NCBI GenBank assembly: GCA_963751955.1
Contig: CAVVWM010000002.1
Span: 310,001 to 374,000, forward strand
Direction: 5' to 3'
Length of the DNA: 64,000 nt
From: JABDIY01 sp963751955
Lineage (GTDB): Bacteria; Actinomycetota; Acidimicrobiia; Acidimicrobiales; SZUA-35
The stretch's first letter is position 1, and every line of letters begins with the position of its first letter. Below, in pieces: positions 19,397 to 28,615 of this stretch. Under the pieces are notes generated by a model. It saw only the letters and a list, made by a program, of their open reading frames with translations, was not told where the DNA came from and did not search any database. Made by a program: the position numbers and the translations under genes.

Positions 19397-19443
19397 TGGC
19401 TCCACGCCAGAACCGCAGAAGGTGTTGGCGCCACGACAGAACC
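19397..19443. repeat. Pair of near-identical 18-bp direct repeats
   Basis: Copies at 19397-19414 and 19426-19443 differ at 2 of 18 positions (shared core CCACGnCAGAACC), 29 bases apart. They lie between the convergent ends of the exporter and Lhr genes. No hairpin or T-tract was seen, so their role is unknown. Confidence 0.5.
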
Positions 19444-19476
19444 AGGCGCGGCGGCCGATCTCTATCGGCAGAGGTT

Positions 19477-22400
19477 CTATCGACGCAGTGTGGGGCCTTT
19501 GTAACCAAGGGCGAAACCACCTTGGAGAAGGGTGTCGCGCACGTCGGGGCGCTCCGCAGCGGGAGCACCGTCGATCTTCTGCACCTCGATCTGCTTGACC
19601 CGACGGGTCTTCACCAGCATCACCAGTTCCTGCACCCATGCGGGATCCTCACCGATGCCCTGGAACGTGACAAGACTGCGGCCACCCCGTTCGAGGTAGA
19701 CCACCGGCTTGCCACCATTGAGCACCACATACGCACCGACGCTTCGGCTCGGGCGCCCCTCAGTATCGGGCCATGACAGTGCCGCTCCGTAGGGTTGGGC
19801 CGGGTCGGCGGCGGAGAGAACGATCCAGTCGTCGACTGGATCGAGATCGTGCTGCATCGCGTTGTCTCGGCGCTCATCTCGTAGCCGGTCGACGGCGCCT
19901 GGCAGTGCGAACTGAGCAGCACCAAGGCCGGCAACGAAGTAACCCCGCCGCACCTGGCCACGATCTTCCAGTTCCTTCAGCACCGGGTAAACGCCGGCGA
20001 AACCGCCTTCGGCACCCTCGGCCAAGGCCATCTCACGAGTGAGCACCCCATAACGTTCCAACAGCTGCAGCGCCCGGGTGGTGGCGATCTCAGTGGAGGT
20101 TGGGGTTGGGCGGCGCAGCGGCGCTACCAGTGACCATCGGCCGGTTGCCGAGGGCGGACCCATCCGGCTGAGTGATCGAAGCCCGGGGCGCCGACCGGCC
20201 CTACCGGTTCGACCACCGGAGGATTTCTTCGGCGTGGCACCCGAGACCACAGCCCGCAACGGCGTAAGAGCATCGTTGGTGACTTCACCGGCCCACACCA
20301 GATCCCACAAAGCGGTGAGAACCACGGTTTCGGAGTAGTCGAGATCGGCTTCCTGCACTGCGACCGTGAGATCGTTCCAGAAGACTGCACCCCGCTCGGC
20401 CAAGCACGCCCGGATGGCATCGTGCATCGGGCTCTGGGGCGGATCGACCGGTTCGGGAAACAACAAAGGAGCCTGATCACGGAATGCGAGCCGAACACGC
20501 CCATCTCCAGCCCCCAAGGCACCAGCTCCGGCCCAGACAACCTCGCCAGCGGTGAGAAGGGTGTCGAGATCGGCGGGGCTGTAGTCGCGGATGCGAGATG
20601 GCAGAACATCGGACTCCAAGATCGACGCCGGCAGCGACGCACCCTGCAAGGCGGTGAGGACCTCGGCGACGCCATCGACACCCCGGAGCTTGGAGTTCAC
20701 ATGCTGCCACTGAGGTTGGAACCGGGCCAGTACCTCGCCGTCAACCGGCTCAACCTCACTCCGTAACGCGGCCAACGAACGACGGCGCAGGATGCGAAGT
20801 ACGTCGCTGTGACACCACTCCCGCTCGGAGCCATCGGGCCGAAACTCTCCCCGAACCACGCGGCCCTGTCGTTCCAGCTCAGCTAGTGCAATTTCGGCTC
20901 GAGCGGCATCGACACCCAGCCGGGCAGTGAGCTCTCGGGTGAGGAACGGGCCGTGGGTGCGGGCGAAGCGACTGACGAGATCGAGCAACGGATTGTCGAC
21001 CGAATCGGTGAATGCTGCCGGCAGCCCGGCCGGTAGGGCCACACCGAGCGCGTCCCGCAAGCGGGAGGAATCTTCGGCGGAGGCGAAGTGGCGACCGGAT
21101 TCGAGACCCACTTCGATGATGCGGCGCTGATCGAGCAGCTCGGCCAGCATGATCTCGGCGTTGATGCCATCGACCCGTTCAGCCACCTCGTCAACTGTGA
21201 GCGGCCCTAGCCACCGGAGCAGATCTTCCACGCCGTCGATGTTGCGGGCTTTCCAGGTCTCGGCGGTTCGCTGCAACTCCATTTCGAGCTGGGCGAGCAC
21301 CTGAGGGTCGAGCAGCTCTCGAAGCTCTTCGGCACCGAGCAGATCCCTTAGAAGGTCGCGATCCAGCGATAACGCTGCGGCACGCCGTTCAGCCAGCGGT
21401 GCATCACCTTCGTACATGTACTGAGCCACCCAGCCGAACAGCAGGCCGCTGGCCATCGGCGAGGCGGAATCGGTGTCGACGGTATGCACAGAGATCTTGC
21501 GGGACCGAAGGTCGGTGAGCACAGATCGCAGGGCCGGTACATCGAAGACGTCGTTCAGGCACTCACGGGTTGTCTCAAGCAGGATCGGGAAGCTCGGATA
21601 CTTCGCCGCAACGGTGAGGAGGTCGGCCGCTTTCTGGCGTTGTTGCCACAGCGGTGTGCGACGATCAGGTCGGCGACGAGGCAGCAACAAAGCACGGGCC
21701 GCGCATTCGCGGAATCGAGCGGCGAACATGGCCGTGTTGGGAAGCTGGGTGACGAGGTATTCATCGAGTTCGTCGGGGTCGATGAGAAGTTCGTCGATCG
21801 GTATGCGGTCCTCGGCTTCGGGCAGGCGGATCACGATGCCGTCATCGGACCACATCAGTTCCACATCCCAGCCCCATTGTTCAGCCATCCGGTGCTGGAG
21901 TGCCATGCCCCACGGTGCATGTACCTGGGCGCCGAAGGGTGTGAGGATACAGATCCGCCAGTCGCCGATCTCGTCTCGGAAGCGTTCGACGATGATCGTG
22001 CGATCGGTTGGAAGCTTGGTGGTGACCTCTCGCTGTTCTTCCAGGAACATCACCAAGTTCTCGGCTGCGAGCGGATCGAGACTGTGGCGCTGGGCCAGTC
22101 GCTCCAGCGCTGCGTCTCGGTCCATCCCGTCGATCTCCCGAACGAACTGGCCCATGGCTCGCCCGAGCTCGAGCGGCCGCCCCGGACCATCGCCGTGCCA
22201 GAACGGCATCTTGCCCGGCTGTCCCGGAGCCGGGGTGACGACAACCCGTTCGTGGGTGATGTCCTCGATCCGCCAGGTGGACGCGCCCAGAAGGAACGTT
22301 TCGCCAGCGCGGGATTCATAGACCATCTCCTCGTCCAGCTCGCCGACCCGGGTGCCGTCGGGCAAGAAGACTCCGTAGAGACCCCGATCGGGAATTGTGC

Positions 22401-24012
22401 CGCCGCTGGTTACCGCAAGTCGTTGGGCGCCGGGCCGACCTCGGATCACACCTTCCACCCGGTCCCAAATGATCCTGGGCCGTAGCTCGGCGAACTCGTC
22501 GGATGGATATCGCCCAGCCAATAGATCGAGCACGTTGGCGAAGGCCTCGTCGCTCAACTCGGCGAAGTTGGCCGAACGACGACACACCCGGCGCAGATCG
22601 TCGACCGACCAATCGTCCAACGCCACCATTGCCACTATCTGCTGGGCCAGCACATCGAGCGGGTTCCGGGGATAGTGGGTCTCCTCGATGAGTCCGTTCT
22701 GCATCCGATCGACGACCACCGCCGCTTCCACCAGGTCGGTTCGGTGTTTCGGGAAGAACTTGCCGGTGCTGGGAGCGCCCACTTGATGGCCGGCGCGTCC
22801 GATCCGCTGCAATCCTCGACTGACCGCTCCGGGCGACTCGACCTGCACCACTAAATCGACCGCGCCCATATCGATCCCCAACTCCAGCGAGCTGGTGGCC
22901 ACCAGCCCCTTCAACGTTCCCCGCTTCAGCTCGTCTTCGATCAGCAACCGTTGCTCACGGCTGAGCGAGCCGTGGTGAGCCTTCACCAGTTCACGCTCCC
23001 CCTCGCCCGGCGACCGGCCCTCGGCTTCGGCGGCCCGATTCTCGCCGTCGATATAGAGCTCGTTGAGCCGGGTGGCCAACCGTTCGGACAATCGCCGAGA
23101 GTTGACGAACACGATGGTGCTCTGGTGTTGTTGGATCAGCTCCAAGAGGCGAGGGTGCATCGACGGCCAGATGCTGCGCCGCTGGGGCTGGGCATACTCT
23201 CGGTCGGGATCGGGGAGCGTCATCTCGCCGAGACGGCCCATGTCTTCCACGGGGACGATTACTTCGATGTCCATGCGCTTCTTCACACCGGCATCCACGA
23301 TGGTGACCGGCCGGGGCGGGCCGGCATTGCCATCTTTGCCGTCTCGATGACCCCCCAGGAACCGGGCGATCTCCTCCAGGGGACGCTGGGTGGCGCTCAG
23401 CCCAATGCGCTGGACCGGCTTCTCGGCGATCTCATCGAGCCGCTCCAGAGTGAGGGCCATGTGGGCTCCCCGCTTGGTGGCAGCGAGGGCGTGGATCTCG
23501 TCGATGATCACGGTTTCCACGCTGGCGAGCGTTTCCCGCACCTTCGAAGTGAGCATGAGGTACAGCGATTCGGGCGTGGTGATCAACAAATCCGGTGGAT
23601 GACGCTGCATCCGCCGACGATCCTCCGGCGGAGTGTCACCGGTGCGGAGCATCACCGTTGGTTCATAAAAGGGCTCCCCAAGTCGCTCAGCGGCCAGCCG
23701 AACCCCCTGCAACGGCGCCCGAAGGTTCTTCTCCACGTCGACAGCCAACGCACGAAGGGGCGAGATGTACACGATCCGGGTACGGGTCAGTTCGTCTTCG
23801 GGCGCAGGAGTGTTGCACAGCTGATCGAGCCCCCAGAAGAAGGCACTGAGTGTCTTGCCGGTACCGGTTGGAGCGAGGATCAGGGTGTGCTCGCCCTTGG
23901 CGATGACGGGCCAGCCCTTGGCCTGGGGCGGAGTGGGAGCCTCGAACGTAGTGGAGAACCATGCAGCAGCTGCGGGGCTGAACCCGTCCAAAGCCTTGTG
24001 CTGCTTCGCCAT
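19477..24012 (-). CDS. lhr: Lhr-type large ATP-dependent DNA/RNA helicase
   Basis: 1511-residue SF2 helicase, close to the length of E. coli Lhr. Motif I is APTGTGKTLSAFFW, motif II DEIHAL, motif III LSATQ, motif V TSSLELGIDMG and motif VI QRIGRAGHQ, followed by winged-helix and the large Lhr C-terminal domain. Family members translocate 3'-5' on DNA and unwind RNA:DNA hybrids; in mycobacteria lhr responds to DNA damage. ATG 24012 (MAKQHKALDGF) is chosen because TACCGT ends 6 bases upstream; the frame is open to 24186 but that extension is not conserved-looking. Confidence 0.93.
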   Translation of the reverse strand: MAKQHKALDGFSPAAAAWFSTTFEAPTPPQAKGWPVIAKGEHTLILAPTGTGKTLSAFFWGLDQLCNTPAPEDELTRTRIVYISPLRALAVDVEKNLRAPLQGVRLAAERLGEPFYEPTVMLRTGDTPPEDRRRMQRHPPDLLITTPESLYLMLTSKVRETLASVETVIIDEIHALAATKRGAHMALTLERLDEIAEKPVQRIGLSATQRPLEEIARFLGGHRDGKDGNAGPPRPVTIVDAGVKKRMDIEVIVPVEDMGRLGEMTLPDPDREYAQPQRRSIWPSMHPRLLELIQQHQSTIVFVNSRRLSERLATRLNELYIDGENRAAEAEGRSPGEGERELVKAHHGSLSREQRLLIEDELKRGTLKGLVATSSLELGIDMGAVDLVVQVESPGAVSRGLQRIGRAGHQVGAPSTGKFFPKHRTDLVEAAVVVDRMQNGLIEETHYPRNPLDVLAQQIVAMVALDDWSVDDLRRVCRRSANFAELSDEAFANVLDLLAGRYPSDEFAELRPRIIWDRVEGVIRGRPGAQRLAVTSGGTIPDRGLYGVFLPDGTRVGELDEEMVYESRAGETFLLGASTWRIEDITHERVVVTPAPGQPGKMPFWHGDGPGRPLELGRAMGQFVREIDGMDRDAALERLAQRHSLDPLAAENLVMFLEEQREVTTKLPTDRTIIVERFRDEIGDWRICILTPFGAQVHAPWGMALQHRMAEQWGWDVELMWSDDGIVIRLPEAEDRIPIDELLIDPDELDEYLVTQLPNTAMFAARFRECAARALLLPRRRPDRRTPLWQQRQKAADLLTVAAKYPSFPILLETTRECLNDVFDVPALRSVLTDLRSRKISVHTVDTDSASPMASGLLFGWVAQYMYEGDAPLAERRAAALSLDRDLLRDLLGAEELRELLDPQVLAQLEMELQRTAETWKARNIDGVEDLLRWLGPLTVDEVAERVDGINAEIMLAELLDQRRIIEVGLESGRHFASAEDSSRLRDALGVALPAGLPAAFTDSVDNPLLDLVSRFARTHGPFLTRELTARLGVDAARAEIALAELERQGRVVRGEFRPDGSEREWCHSDVLRILRRRSLAALRSEVEPVDGEVLARFQPQWQHVNSKLRGVDGVAEVLTALQGASLPASILESDVLPSRIRDYSPADLDTLLTAGEVVWAGAGALGAGDGRVRLAFRDQAPLLFPEPVDPPQSPMHDAIRACLAERGAVFWNDLTVAVQEADLDYSETVVLTALWDLVWAGEVTNDALTPLRAVVSGATPKKSSGGRTGRAGRRPGLRSLSRMGPPSATGRWSLVAPLRRPTPTSTEIATTRALQLLERYGVLTREMALAEGAEGGFAGVYPVLKELEDRGQVRRGYFVAGLGAAQFALPGAVDRLRDERRDNAMQHDLDPVDDWIVLSAADPAQPYGAALSWPDTEGRPSRSVGAYVVLNGGKPVVYLERGGRSLVTFQGIGEDPAWVQELVMLVKTRRVKQIEVQKIDGAPAAERPDVRDTLLQGGFALGYKGPTLRR

Positions 24013-24018
24013 GAACCA

Positions 24019-24024
24019 ACGGTA
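24019..24024 (-). promoter_or_regulatory. -10 element (TACCGT) of the Lhr gene
   Basis: Six bases upstream of ATG 24012 on the minus strand, implying a leaderless mRNA. Confidence 0.5.
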
Positions 24025-24224
24025 CCGGCGAGGTGCGCCCGGGCACGCCGTGTTCATGAAGCGAGGGCCGCCAGGCCCGAGTGAGAGCATGGCCCCCGAG
24101 GCCTGGAGGCGAGTGAAGGCCAGAAGCAACAGGCGAGCGGAGGCAAAGAAGCATGTGTCGGATGACCCGCTCAGTTTCCCCTGCATGTGACCGATTCGAC
24201 AGATATCGACGCAGGCGACCCACG

Positions 24225-24230
24225 TACTAT
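24225..24230 (+). promoter_or_regulatory. -10 element (TACTAT), probable SulP promoter
   Basis: A good TAnnnT match. No start codon lies 6 bases downstream, so the transcript would have a leader of about 50 bases before TTG 24290. Confidence 0.35.
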
Positions 24231-24289
24231 TGGGTCACGCCACTACGTGCGGCGTCGTCTTCGTCTTCGTCTCTCGTAAGGGTGTTCTG

Positions 24290-25837
24290 TTGTCCTCAGT
24301 TGTTTCCAACTTGCGCGTTCCCGCGCAGTTCTCCAATTTCTCCACCGAATGGGCTGCCAGCCCACGGGCTGACCTTCTCTCAGGCCTGGTCGTTGCGCTG
24401 GCATTGATTCCCGAGGCGATCTCGTTCTCGATCATCGCCGGCCTCGACCCCAAGGTTGGCCTCTACGCTTCGTTCTCGATCGCAATCGTGATCTCCTTCA
24501 CCGGCGGCCGTCGTGGCATGATCTCCGCCGCCACCGGCGCCATGGCCTTGGTGTTGGTTCCCCTGGTCGACCAGTACACCAACGACCCGGTTCTCGCACT
24601 CGGCTACGTCTTCGCCGCCACGATCCTGGCGGGAATGCTCCAGGTTGGCCTCGGCTACTTGGGCATCGGCTCGCTGATGCGGTTCATTCCTCGCACCGTG
24701 ATGCTGGGCTTCGTCAATGCGTTGGCGATCCTCATCTTCATGGCCCAGATCCCTCACATATTCCTCAATGACGAAGAGGGCGTTGCCAATGATGTACTGC
24801 TGCTCAACATTGGTTTCATCGCCGCTGGCCTGGCCATCATCTACGGGCTACCCCGCATCACCAACGCAATTCCGTCCCCGCTCGTCGCCATCGTTGCGCT
24901 CTCGGGTATCGCCGTGGGCTTCAACCTGAACCTCCCCACGGTGGGCGACATGGGCGACTTGCCTGGATCGCTCCCGATTCCTTCACTGCCCGACATCCCG
25001 TGGAATCTGGACACACTGAGCATCATCCTGCCGGTGGCCGTCACTCTGGCGATGGTCGGCCTGATCGAATCGCTGCTCACTGCGCAGCTGCTGGACGACA
25101 TGACCGACACAGAGTCGGACAAGAAAACCGAATCACGTGGCCAGGGAATCGCCAACATCATCACCGGCTTCTTCGGTGGGATGGCCGGCTGCGCCATGAT
25201 CGGCCAGTCGATGATCAACCATCGTTCGGGTGGCCGCACCCGGCTCTCCACCCTGGCCTCGGGTCTCTTCCTTCTCGTCCTCATCCTTGCGCTCGGCAAC
25301 TGGGTTGCTCAGATTCCGATGGCAGCTCTGGTGGCCGTGATGATCATGGTGGCCGTCGGAACGTTCAACTGGGGGTCCATCAAGCTGGACGCGCTCCGAA
25401 CATTGCCCGTGGCCGAGACCGCCGTGATGGTGGGCACCATCGCCATCGTCGTTCTCACCCACAACCTGGCCTATGGCGTTGCGGCTGGCGTGTTGCTCTC
25501 TGCGGTGTTCTTCGTTCGTCAGGTTGTGTGGTTGGTACGGGTCACCAGCGTTGTGGATCCCGACAATGTGGAGCGCCTCTACGCCGTGACCGGAGAGCTG
25601 TTCTTCGCCTCGACCAACGATCTGGTGCACCAGTTCGACTACGACAAGGTTCGCGTGAAGCGGGTGGAGATCGACCTCAGCGAAGCCCGCATCTGGGACA
25701 CCTCAGCTGTTGTCGCCCTCGACGCCGTGCTGGCCAAGTTCGCCGAACGCGGCATCGAGGCCCACCTGGTTGGCCTCAACCGCCACGCCCACGAACTCCA
25801 CAGCAGCGCCTCAGGCAAACTCAGCGTGGGCCACTAG
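24290..25837 (+). CDS. SulP-family anion transporter with STAS domain
   Basis: About 515 residues. A SulP/SLC26 membrane domain of 10-12 hydrophobic helices starts with the family block ADLLSGLVVALALIPEAIS. A C-terminal STAS domain (about 420-510) contains the DTSAVVALDAV pattern. Members carry sulfate, bicarbonate or other anions, usually with Na+ or H+. TTG 24290 is preferred because AAGGGTG lies 6-7 bases upstream; an earlier in-frame TTG at 24230 overlaps the -10 box. The gene is monocistronic, divergent from Lhr. Substrate not determinable. Confidence 0.9.
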   Translation: MSSVVSNLRVPAQFSNFSTEWAASPRADLLSGLVVALALIPEAISFSIIAGLDPKVGLYASFSIAIVISFTGGRRGMISAATGAMALVLVPLVDQYTNDPVLALGYVFAATILAGMLQVGLGYLGIGSLMRFIPRTVMLGFVNALAILIFMAQIPHIFLNDEEGVANDVLLLNIGFIAAGLAIIYGLPRITNAIPSPLVAIVALSGIAVGFNLNLPTVGDMGDLPGSLPIPSLPDIPWNLDTLSIILPVAVTLAMVGLIESLLTAQLLDDMTDTESDKKTESRGQGIANIITGFFGGMAGCAMIGQSMINHRSGGRTRLSTLASGLFLLVLILALGNWVAQIPMAALVAVMIMVAVGTFNWGSIKLDALRTLPVAETAVMVGTIAIVVLTHNLAYGVAAGVLLSAVFFVRQVVWLVRVTSVVDPDNVERLYAVTGELFFASTNDLVHQFDYDKVRVKRVEIDLSEARIWDTSAVVALDAVLAKFAERGIEAHLVGLNRHAHELHSSASGKLSVGH

Positions 25838-25860
25838 CCCTGGCCACCAACACACACCGG

Positions 25861-28515
25861 TCAGCGATTCTGCGGCACCTGAAGGGAAACTCTCAGATCC
25901 ACGGCCACCGCCCCCTCGGGGCGTGCAAACACCGGATTGAGGTCGATCTCCAACAATTCGGGCACAACCTCCACCAGGCTGTTCACTCGGTAGAGCAGAT
26001 CCTTGACGGCGCCAACATCTAGTGGCTCGCTCCCCCGGTAGCCGGTCAGCAGTGGGTAGGTACGCAGGGTGGTCACCATCTCGTCGACGTCGACGTCGGT
26101 TAGTGGTGTGATCCTCGTGTTGGAGTCCTGAATCAACTCGACCAGCGAGCCGCCGCAACCGACGACGATCAGTGGCCCGAAGAAGGGATCGTGCGTGACC
26201 CCGACCATCATCTCAACCCCGTCATCGACCATCTCCTGCACGATGAAACTCTCGGCGTGCTCGGCCAAACCTCCAGCAACAAGGCTCGCCCGGATGTCTC
26301 GGACCGCGTCACTGGCGGCCGCGGCCGACGCGATACCAAGCACCACCCCACCGACATCCTTCTTGTGGATTGGGCTAGCGATCTTGATGACCACACGGTC
26401 GACGCCGAACGAGTCGAACGTGGCGGCCGCTTCCTCGGGGGTCAATACGATCGCACTTTGAATCAGTGGTACGCCGAACGATTCCAAGAGTTCATTCGCA
26501 TCAGCGGCCGACAGCCAGACACGAGCGCCTGGGTCAGATTCGGCAAGCACTCGATCAACAAGACGGCGGGCCCGTTCGGGGTCGATCCCAGCAGGATGTA
26601 CAACATGGCCGGCAGGCCGATTCCGCCAGAGCGACCAACGGGTGAGTGCGCTCAGAGCTCGGGCCGCCTCCTCTGGAAACTTGAATGATGGAATGTGGGC
26701 TTGAGAGAGCACAGGACCTGCAGAATCGTCGCCCATGAAGACACCGACGAGCGGTGTTGTGTCGGGAATCCGCCGACGGGCGGCAGCCAACTCCAGTGCG
26801 ACATCGTTGGCGTTCGTGACGATAGGGGGAATGAAGATGGCGATGACGGAGTCAACCTCGGGTGCATTGCCGAGGATTTCGAGTGTCCGGCCGTAGTCCT
26901 GGGCCGTCGAGCTGGCGATCATGTCGACCGGGTTCGTGATTCCCGCATTGGGCGGGAGGATCTCCCGCAATGCGGCTTGGGTCTCCTCGCTGAGTTCGAC
27001 CACCGAAAGACCCTGCGACTCGCATGCGTCGGCGGCCAGGATCCCAGGGCCGCCGCCATTGGTCATAACGGCAACGCGGGGGCCCTGCGGCGGCGGCTGG
27101 GTCGTTGCCATCGCCGCGACTGCGAACATTTCTTCGAGTGTGTCTGTGCGGATGACACCGGCCTGATGGAACAGAGCATCGACCGCCTGCTCCCCCGACG
27201 CGAGCGCAGCCGTGTGAGAGGACGCGGCCCGGCGGCCTGCGGTGGTCCGACCAGCCTTCACTGCGATGATCGGCTTCGCTCGGGAGATCCGTCGGGCAAT
27301 GCGGCTGAACCTACGAGGGTTGCCGAAGGACTCGAGATACAACAAGATTGCGTCGGTCTCGGGGTCGTCCTCCCAGTACAGCAAGAGGTCGTTGCTCGAC
27401 ACATCGGCCTTGTTGCCCACGGACACGAATCCGGAGATGCCGATCCCGAGATCTTCGAGGTGGTCGAGGACCGACAGGCCCAAGGCTCCCGACTGTGACA
27501 CGAATGACAGCCGTCCCGGTCTGGGGAATAGGCGACTGAACGTGGCGTTCATTCGGACATCGGCGCTGCCGTTGAGCAAACCCATGCAGTTCGGGCCGAT
27601 GATTCGCATCCCGGTCGATCTCGCTCTCGCCAGCAGATCCGCTTGAGCTCGGCTCCCCTCCTCCCCGACCTCGGCGAATCCCGCCGAGATGACGCACACC
27701 GCAGGCACACCGAGGGTCGCCGCATCATCGATGACCGCCGCAACAAGTGGGGCGGGTACACAAACAACTACGAGGTCGGGGGCCTCTGGGCAATCGAGCA
27801 GCGATGTATAGGCCGCAACTCCCTGCACGTAGGGGGACGACGGGTTCACGGGGTACACGACCCCTCCGAATCCACCGCCGATGAGGTTGGAGAACACGAG
27901 TCCTCCGATCGCCTTTGGATTCCTGCTGGCACCGACGACGGCGATCCGTTCGGGCCTCAGGAACTTCGATAGCGCGTTGGATGCCGCCTCCTTCTCGTCT
28001 CGATCGAAAGCGGCAAGATACTTGTCGGTCGATTCGAGATCGAACGTGGCATGCACGGTCTCTAGCTCCGCGCTCCTCTTCCACCGCAGCCCAACATCGG
28101 ACAACACACCCAACATTGCCGAGTTCCCATGTTCGACTTCTCCTTCCAGCGAACGGACCCCTCCGTCATGAGTTGTGCGCGCCAAGAAGCGAACCAGCGC
28201 CGTAGCAAGCCCTCGACCTCGATGGTCCGGCGCTACCACAACCGAGAAGCTGGCACGGCTCGGGTCGTCTGTTCGACGCTCGCTCCTCGCCGCACCCACG
28301 ATCCGGGGCGATGCGCCTACGGTGGTTCCAACGAGTGTGATCTGCCCGTGCGGCTCGGGGGTCGGCGTAGGGTCGCCGAATGCGGACGGAAGCCTCTCGG
28401 CCTCGATGTCGTGCAAGAACTGATCGAATGCTTCTCGGTCGACTTCGCTGAGCGGACACACCAGAATGGCTGTGCCGTCTCCAAGCATCGTGTGGGCGGT
28501 GACGATCTCCGACAT
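25861..28515 (-). CDS. GNAT acetyltransferase fused to ADP-forming acyl-CoA synthetase
   Basis: 884 residues. An N-terminal GNAT domain (about 1-150; acetyl-CoA loop in VVAPDHRGRGLATALVRFL) precedes a complete ADP-forming acyl-CoA synthetase: CoA-binding Rossmann domain (IAVVGASRNPKAIGG), succinyl-CoA-ligase-like domains with the phosphorylatable His in SSHTAAL, and a C-terminal ATP-grasp domain. This is the domain order reversed relative to E. coli Pat/PatZ, where GNAT is C-terminal. It could make acyl-CoA, or acetylate protein lysines with the synthetase part as sensor. Start ATG 28515 has GAGGAG 7 bases upstream; ATG 28554 is a possible longer start. The gene lies 100 bases after the flavoenzyme gene on the same strand. 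Confidence 0.88.
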   Translation of the reverse strand: MSEIVTAHTMLGDGTAILVCPLSEVDREAFDQFLHDIEAERLPSAFGDPTPTPEPHGQITLVGTTVGASPRIVGAARSERRTDDPSRASFSVVVAPDHRGRGLATALVRFLARTTHDGGVRSLEGEVEHGNSAMLGVLSDVGLRWKRSAELETVHATFDLESTDKYLAAFDRDEKEAASNALSKFLRPERIAVVGASRNPKAIGGLVFSNLIGGGFGGVVYPVNPSSPYVQGVAAYTSLLDCPEAPDLVVVCVPAPLVAAVIDDAATLGVPAVCVISAGFAEVGEEGSRAQADLLARARSTGMRIIGPNCMGLLNGSADVRMNATFSRLFPRPGRLSFVSQSGALGLSVLDHLEDLGIGISGFVSVGNKADVSSNDLLLYWEDDPETDAILLYLESFGNPRRFSRIARRISRAKPIIAVKAGRTTAGRRAASSHTAALASGEQAVDALFHQAGVIRTDTLEEMFAVAAMATTQPPPQGPRVAVMTNGGGPGILAADACESQGLSVVELSEETQAALREILPPNAGITNPVDMIASSTAQDYGRTLEILGNAPEVDSVIAIFIPPIVTNANDVALELAAARRRIPDTTPLVGVFMGDDSAGPVLSQAHIPSFKFPEEAARALSALTRWSLWRNRPAGHVVHPAGIDPERARRLVDRVLAESDPGARVWLSAADANELLESFGVPLIQSAIVLTPEEAAATFDSFGVDRVVIKIASPIHKKDVGGVVLGIASAAAASDAVRDIRASLVAGGLAEHAESFIVQEMVDDGVEMMVGVTHDPFFGPLIVVGCGGSLVELIQDSNTRITPLTDVDVDEMVTTLRTYPLLTGYRGSEPLDVGAVKDLLYRVNSLVEVVPELLEIDLNPVFARPEGAVAVDLRVSLQVPQNR

Positions 28516-28615
28516 TTCGGGCTCCTCGAATTGGACCAGCGGGCCAGTCCTCATTGAGCCACCGCTGCGCCGTTCTCAACAGGGCCAATGGCCCCTGATC
28601 AGTTACCTCGGGAGG

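Noticed and set aside
25000..26022. Long plus-strand open frame (340 codons) inside the SulP gene
   Set aside because: Arg/Gly/His-rich alternate frame of a clear transporter gene; typical high-GC shadow.
28579..28597. GGGCC-AAT-GGCCC hairpin between the flavoenzyme and GNAT-synthetase genes as a terminator
   Set aside because: Short stem with no T-tract; may only be chance in GC-rich DNA.
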